Assembly: GCA_002448975.1 (NCBI GenBank)
Contig: DKBO01000255.1
Span: forward strand, 1 to 8,714
Source: Nitrospiraceae bacterium UBA6898
Lineage (GTDB): Bacteria; Nitrospirota; Thermodesulfovibrionia; Thermodesulfovibrionales; UBA6898
Direction: 5' to 3'
Length of the DNA: 8,714 bases
Position numbers and translations under genes: made by a program. Shown piece by piece: positions 6,068 to 8,714 of this stretch. Within the stretch, counting starts at the first letter, position 1; the number at the start of each line of letters is the position of its first letter. The notes below the pieces were generated by a model that searched no databases, had not been told where the DNA came from, and was given only the letters and a program-made list of their open reading frames with translations.

Positions 6068-6101
6068 TATAATTCTAACTTTAGGGGGAAGATAGGGTTA
6101 T
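6068..6101 (+). promoter_or_regulatory. -10 box and leader of the receiver-only regulator gene
   Basis: A perfect TATAAT at 6068-6073 lies about 28 bases before the ATG at 6102, giving a leader of roughly 20 bases that holds AGGGGG and TAGGG as weak ribosome-site candidates. A consensus TTGACA exists at 6025-6030 but is 37 bases upstream of the -10 box, too far to act as its -35. Confidence 0.4.
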
Positions 6102-6512
6102 ATGGACAGGAGAGGGGGAAATGGAGACAGCAGAAGCAATGTTGTGCCGATAAAGATCCTGGTCATTGATGGTGAAAATGATCATTGCCGGCTGTACAAG
6201 GAAGAACTGGAAGATGACGGATATAAGGTTTTTACGGCGGTGACATGGCCGGAGGGAATCGAAATTTTTATGAAGGAATCACCCAATGTCGTTACTGTTG
6301 ACATCTGCATGACGGATTGCGAGGAAAGGATTAAGCAGCTTGGGCAGATGAAACAGGCCAAGCCGGAAGTGTCCATTATTCTGCTGACCACCCATCATTA
6401 CCATGATGACGTCGAAGCACCCTATGTCGATGCCCATGTAATAAAATCTTCTGACCTGTCAGAGCTGAAACACATGATAAGGGCGGCAACATTGTCGGGG
6501 AACAATGCATAA
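6102..6512 (+). CDS. Stand-alone receiver-domain protein (orphan response regulator)
   Basis: The 136-residue protein is a single CheY-like receiver with no output domain. KILVIDGENDHC carries D23, but the second acidic position is G24 with E25 following. D67 (VVTVDICMTD) is the probable phospho-acceptor, T96/T97 the switch and K115 (VIKSSD) the conserved lysine, whose usual following proline is serine. The metal pocket and beta5 loop are thus unusual, and phosphorylation may be altered. The segment after D67 lacks the usual MP...G turn. About 15 residues rich in R, G and N precede the domain; a GTG at 6144 is an alternative start that would remove them. No kinase gene adjoins it; the neighbours are an insertion-sequence relic and a lipoprotein candidate. 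It could act as a diffusible phosphorelay or adaptor protein (inference). Confidence 0.85.
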   Translation: MDRRGGNGDSRSNVVPIKILVIDGENDHCRLYKEELEDDGYKVFTAVTWPEGIEIFMKESPNVVTVDICMTDCEERIKQLGQMKQAKPEVSIILLTTHHYHDDVEAPYVDAHVIKSSDLSELKHMIRAATLSGNNA

Positions 6513-6775
6513 GCTCGTGTCATTGCGTTAGAGATTTGTCATGAGCTTTTTCGCCGGGGTACGACGCTGTTCGCCTTGTATAATTATGGTTGCGCTTTTT
6601 TGTTGTTCATGAAGAGCGTGGGGGTCTTTTCTGCAATTACGGGGATGGTGAGTTTCTTGCCAGGATCACAGCAGCATGGAGCAAGTTCCTCTGCAGCAGA
6701 TAGCTTCGGCTGAGGATCGACAGCTCTGCCGAAGGTCCTCTGAAGAAATGATATGCCGTTATGTAGGAGAATGCC
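6513..6775 (+). other. Gene-free leader region with inverted repeat before the lipoprotein gene
   Basis: No convincing gene is present. A TATAAT at 6579-6584 could be a -10 box but has no matching -35. An inverted repeat at 6704-6734 pairs CTTCGGC (6704-6710) with GCCGAAG (6728-6734) and, after one mismatch, GAG with CTC, around a nine-base loop. It lies in what would be the 5' leader of the lipoprotein mRNA and could be an operator or an RNA hairpin. TAGGAGA at 6764-6770 is the ribosome site of the gene that follows. Confidence 0.35.
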
Positions 6776-7300
6776 ATGAGGATACCGAAAAAGGCTGTTA
6801 GTCATGCAGTATGTCTTTCCGTAATGCTGATCTGTTTTTCCTGCACCCCTGGGATCCGTCTCCGGACACAAGAAGTTCGTGATACGGAAGCGGCCGGAAC
6901 ATACACGACTATCTTCTATGGCTGTACCTATTATGATGACCTTGAATCCGTCGTTTTCCTTGACCGAGACGGCGATCGCTATACCATGGCGCCGTATGCC
7001 CCGGATTTCAGATACTGGGTGGTAAAGGGAATGGCTGCTAAGGAAGCCTTCGCTAAAGCTGAAGAATTTCTTCATTGTAGCGCGGACTTTCAGGGATCTC
7101 AGTTACGCGAGATCATCACACCCGGCGGAGAGAGGGTCGGCTATGAAATACGACCCGGCTATTATTCGTTTGTTTATGGTGCCGGCGATCTGATCTCTGT
7201 TGATTATTGGCTGAAAGGTGATACGATAGTCGTCCAGATAAGTCTGACCCCGTGGGCGGAAAACTTGCTTTTCGGCGGAAGCGGTGCGATAGAGGAGTGA
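6776..7300 (+). CDS. Putative lipoprotein of unknown function
   Basis: The 174-residue protein begins with a signal peptide (MRIPKKAVSHAVCLSVML) and a cysteine at position 23 in ICFSCTPG. That looks like a lipoprotein cleavage site, although C at -3 and F at -2 are not the usual lipobox residues. The rest is soluble and rich in aromatic residues (YTTIFYGCTYYDD at 43-55, then YAPDFRYWV and PGYYSFVYG), with alternating hydrophobic patterns suggesting mainly beta structure. Cysteines remain at 50 and 101. I do not recognise the family. The start is well set by TAGGAGA six bases upstream. It is followed by a gap and by sodC on the other strand, and seems to be a single-gene unit. Envelope location is inferred; no function is claimed. 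Confidence 0.8.
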   Translation: MRIPKKAVSHAVCLSVMLICFSCTPGIRLRTQEVRDTEAAGTYTTIFYGCTYYDDLESVVFLDRDGDRYTMAPYAPDFRYWVVKGMAAKEAFAKAEEFLHCSADFQGSQLREIITPGGERVGYEIRPGYYSFVYGAGDLISVDYWLKGDTIVVQISLTPWAENLLFGGSGAIEE

Positions 7301-7372
7301 CGACAGCTTTTTTCCCTATCCTTCGGGTGCTGTAGGAACGACATGTATTGCGCGGCTGAGCCCTAACCTGTT

Positions 7373-7395
7373 TCTTCACACGTATGGTGAGAAGA
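7373..7395. repeat. Short inverted repeat
   Basis: TCTTC-A-CAC (7373-7381) and GTG-A-GAAGA (7387-7395) are mirror complements apart from one central A-A mismatch, around the five-base centre GTATG. The symmetry and size would suit either a dimeric regulator site or a small RNA hairpin. No T run follows on either strand. Confidence 0.45.
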
Positions 7396-7492
7396 GTGAC
7401 CTGCGCAGCCCAGGGAGAATGCTGTGTGCCTGCTACGGAGGAAAAGCTACGTACGTTCTCTCCATAATCCGCGACAGTCGTCTGCTTCGACC

Positions 7493-7525
7493 CGGTGAAC
7501 TGAGTCACGGGTCTCACGTTCACCG
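7493..7525. repeat. Twelve-base-pair stem-loop
   Basis: CGGTGAAC (7493-7500) pairs perfectly with GTTCACCG (7518-7525). The stem continues inward as TGAG (7501-7504) with CTCA (7513-7516) past one bulged C, leaving an eight-base loop. It is one of the strongest hairpins in the window, in non-coding DNA, and is not followed by T residues, so it is not a normal intrinsic terminator. Confidence 0.6.
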
Positions 7526-7559
7526 CACAATGTCGGTTAATAATTATCCGGTAACGTTT

Positions 7560-7602
7560 GACAGGAATCTCCCTCTCCTATGAAGAGAGGAAGTTCCCTG
7601 AC
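7560..7602 (-). terminator. Imperfect long stem-loop downstream of sodC
   Basis: The core CCTCTC (7572-7577) pairs with GAGAGG (7585-7590) around a seven-base loop. The arms continue outward with three mismatches to GACAGG on the left and CCTGAC-like pairing on the right. It starts 10 bases past the sodC stop codon on the minus strand and is therefore placed as its 3' end structure. A weak T/A-rich stretch rather than a clean T run follows, so termination may be inefficient. Confidence 0.45.
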
Positions 7603-7612
7603 TCAAGTGTTC

Positions 7613-8137
7613 TTATTTGACGACACCGCATGCTGCCCGGGCGCCACCGCCACCAAGCAGAGCAGGTGTATCAGAGTAGTTATCGCCTCCTGCATGGATC
7701 ATCAGGGATCTCCCCTTGATGTCCGCCACCTTGAGGCGGGGGGCAAGAACGGGCATGGGTGCTTTCCCGTCGGCAGAAACATAGAGGGCGGGCAGGTCAC
7801 CGAGGTGTCCATTGCCATACGGCCCTTCATGCTTTCCCGTATAGGTAGGGTCATAATGCCCTCCCGCTGCAAGTGCCGGGACTGCTATTCCCTCCTTCAT
7901 GGCATGGGAGCAATCCGGCTTGTCATGCACATGGAACCCGTGCAGACCAGGTGACAGGTCGCTCAACAACGGCGTCAGGACAAGTCCGTACTCGCTGTCG
8001 GACGCGGTGATTGTTCCGATTTCCTTCCCCACCCCCTGTTCGTTTACCAGGTTGACCTTAACAACTACATCTTCGGCAAAGGCAAAACCGGAAAACAACA
8101 AAATACATCCTGCTACAGCCAATGAAACTTTCAACAT
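7613..8137 (-). CDS. sodC: Periplasmic Cu/Zn superoxide dismutase
   Basis: The 174-residue precursor of SodC converts superoxide to oxygen and hydrogen peroxide in the periplasm. A signal peptide (MLKVSLAVAGCILLFSGFAFA) is cleaved after residue 21. All metal ligands are present: Cu by H69, H71 and H148, the bridging H94, and Zn by H103, H111 and D114. The GFHVH, GGHYDP and GNGHLGDL motifs are intact, as are the disulfide pair C76/C170 and the active-site R167. The enzyme should be functional. The start at 8135-8137 is supported by a strong Shine-Dalgarno (GAGGAGGAG, positions 8152-8144) six bases away. Upstream lies a group II intron relic in the same orientation, so the promoter must lie in the short leader or within the relic. 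The converging neighbour is the lipoprotein gene. Confidence 0.96.
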   Translation of the reverse strand: MLKVSLAVAGCILLFSGFAFAEDVVVKVNLVNEQGVGKEIGTITASDSEYGLVLTPLLSDLSPGLHGFHVHDKPDCSHAMKEGIAVPALAAGGHYDPTYTGKHEGPYGNGHLGDLPALYVSADGKAPMPVLAPRLKVADIKGRSLMIHAGGDNYSDTPALLGGGGARAACGVVK

Positions 8138-8244
8138 ATTGTTCTCCTCCTCAGGACTAATTTCCGGGTCGGATCAACCGGCTCGGTTTTTGTGTGACAA
8201 CTCTCTGATGAAAGGACTGGTATCATGCTGATGTTTCAAATATA
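8138..8244 (-). promoter_or_regulatory. sodC leader region
   Basis: This 107-base stretch carries the sodC ribosome site (8144-8152) and a small inverted repeat, AACCG (8176-8180) with CGGTT (8184-8188). I could not find a convincing pair of promoter hexamers on the minus strand; TTGAAA and TTGTCA occur but without a -10 box at the right distance. Its far edge joins the end of the intron-like sequence. Confidence 0.35.
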
Positions 8245-8260
8245 TTGTCGCCTCATTCAA

Positions 8261-8274
8261 GCCCCTCTCGGGGC
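8261..8274 (-). other. GNRA-capped hairpin (GAGA loop) in the intron relic
   Basis: On the minus strand GCCCC and GGGGC form a perfect five-base stem closed by GAGA, a GNRA tetraloop. Such loops are typical docking elements in group I and II ribozymes. The loop is GNRA only when read on the minus strand, which fixes the sense of the RNA. Confidence 0.6.
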
Positions 8275-8340
8275 ACCGTTCGGGCCTTCATCCCGTAAGC
8301 GCGAAACTACCATGTCCTCTGCTGACTTCTGCTTGCTCAC

Positions 8341-8360
8341 CCTGTACGTTGCCGTACAGG
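8341..8360 (-). other. Perfect eight-base hairpin with GCAA tetraloop in the intron relic
   Basis: CCTGTACG and CGTACAGG pair perfectly and enclose GCAA on the minus strand, again a GNRA tetraloop. Together with the GAGA hairpin nearby, it shows that the stretch is or was a structured RNA read from the minus strand. Confidence 0.7.
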
Positions 8361-8714
8361 CCGCCGTATATTTTCGTGAACCGTTGCCTGTCTTGTGTCT
8401 CCCTTTGGGGCTCGTAGCCACCGACGTCAACGGATATGCCTGGCTCTTGCTCATCCGGGAACCTATCCGGATTTACTTCACGACCCCCTACTGCTAACAA
8501 GCAGACCTCCAGGAGTAAGACACAGAACCTTCCACGTGTAAACGCCGGATTTATAAAACACATCCTTTTGCAGATGGAGGACTCCGCCGTCACGCGCCGG
8601 CTCGTCCGAAGTGTGTCACACCTCGTATCCGATTCCTGTTCATCGTTTCGCGCTTTCGGATTGGGCTTCCTCCAGACCTCACTTCACAATGACGCCCTTG
8701 CCCTTCTCCTTGCC

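Larger units (their letters stand above)
7301..7612. other. 312-base gene-free gap between convergent genes, rich in inverted repeats
   Basis: Neither strand carries a believable protein. The space between the lipoprotein gene and sodC holds three inverted repeats, at 7373-7395, 7493-7525 and 7560-7602, listed separately. The palindrome ATAATTAT occurs in the AT-rich stretch near 7540. One repeat is placed to end sodC transcription; the others are unexplained, and a small RNA is possible but not demonstrated. Confidence 0.4.
8245..8714 (-). mobile_element. Truncated group II intron (RNA part only), reaching the window edge
   Basis: On the minus strand no credible protein is present, but the sequence reads like the ribozyme part of a bacterial group II intron just before its reverse-transcriptase gene. 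I recognise the style of GCAGAAGTCAGCAGAGGACA (within 8306-8332) and of GAGCCCCAAAGGG (near 8400). Structure supports this: GCCCC/GGGGC closed by a GAGA tetraloop (8261-8274), an eight-base stem closed by GCAA (8341-8360), ATCCGG/CCGGAT (8453-8472) and ATCCGA/TCGGAT (8627-8661). At 8256 an ATG opens MRRQYI and stops at once, where the intron-encoded protein would begin. The reverse transcriptase and domains V and VI are absent, replaced by the sodC leader. The 5' end lies near or beyond the window edge. The identification relies on remembered similarity plus structure, not a search. Confidence 0.62.

Noticed and set aside
6025..6073. TTGACA (6025-6030) paired with TATAAT (6068-6073) as one promoter
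   Set aside because: The 37-base spacing is far outside the workable 15-19 range, so only the -10 box was kept.
6584..6760. Minus-strand frame with reasonable codon use (AAEELAPCCCDPGKK) in the leader of the lipoprotein gene
   Set aside because: It has no start with a ribosome site, its upstream part overlaps the lipoprotein gene antisense, and no family is recognisable; chance is the simpler explanation.
7116..7523. Minus-strand frame of 135 residues across the end of the lipoprotein gene and the gap
   Set aside because: Its composition is random-looking and basic, without a ribosome site or domain, and it overlaps a better gene.
8288..8593. Minus-strand frames of 101 and 65 residues in the terminal region
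   Set aside because: They run through GNRA-capped hairpins and look like the spurious frames commonly translated from group II intron RNA, not like proteins.

Overview
This 8.7 kb window looks like a chromosomal segment of a Gram-negative, probably anaerobic or metal-respiring bacterium. The sequence contains a small exported triheme c-type cytochrome of a kind common in Desulfobacterota (Geobacter relatives) and Nitrospirota, a periplasmic Cu/Zn superoxide dismutase, a lipoprotein candidate and a HAMP-type sensor kinase. The phylum is an inference from gene content and protein style; there is no rRNA or marker gene here.

Left part (1-1195, minus strand): a tandem-domain universal stress protein whose end overlaps by 11 bases the start of a P-type cation-transporting ATPase. 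The ATPase continues out of the window. A divergent promoter region (1196-1322) leads to an OmpR-family response regulator and a HAMP/HisKA sensor kinase (1323-3360, plus strand, 8-base overlap).

Next come a set of helically spaced direct repeats, an extended -10 promoter, the triheme cytochrome gene (3504-3821) and a strong intrinsic terminator. A near-consensus sigma-70 promoter then sits directly on the start of a small exported PepSY-like protein (3921-4274). Regulator, kinase, operator-like repeats and cytochrome read as one envelope-signalling/electron-transfer module. A convergent gene (4325-5182, minus) encodes a mannosyl-3-phosphoglycerate-type HAD phosphatase.

Middle part (5183-6101): mostly debris. 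A decayed IS4-type transposase can be followed through three frameshifts (5418-5996), and its catalytic glutamate has become aspartate. After it lie an orphan receiver-only response regulator (6102-6512) and an unrecognised lipoprotein candidate with a structured leader (6776-7300).

Right part: a 312-base gene-free gap with three inverted repeats (7301-7612), then sodC (7613-8137, minus). Upstream of sodC, from about 8245 to the window end, there is no credible protein, but on the minus strand there are perfect hairpins with GNRA tetraloops and text resembling the RNA part of a group II intron up to where its reverse transcriptase would begin. The best reading is a truncated group II intron lying directly upstream of sodC. 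No wholly new multi-gene system is proven. The most promising leads are the kinase/regulator/cytochrome module with its repeat operator, the two apparently leaderless promoters, and the intron relic upstream of sodC.
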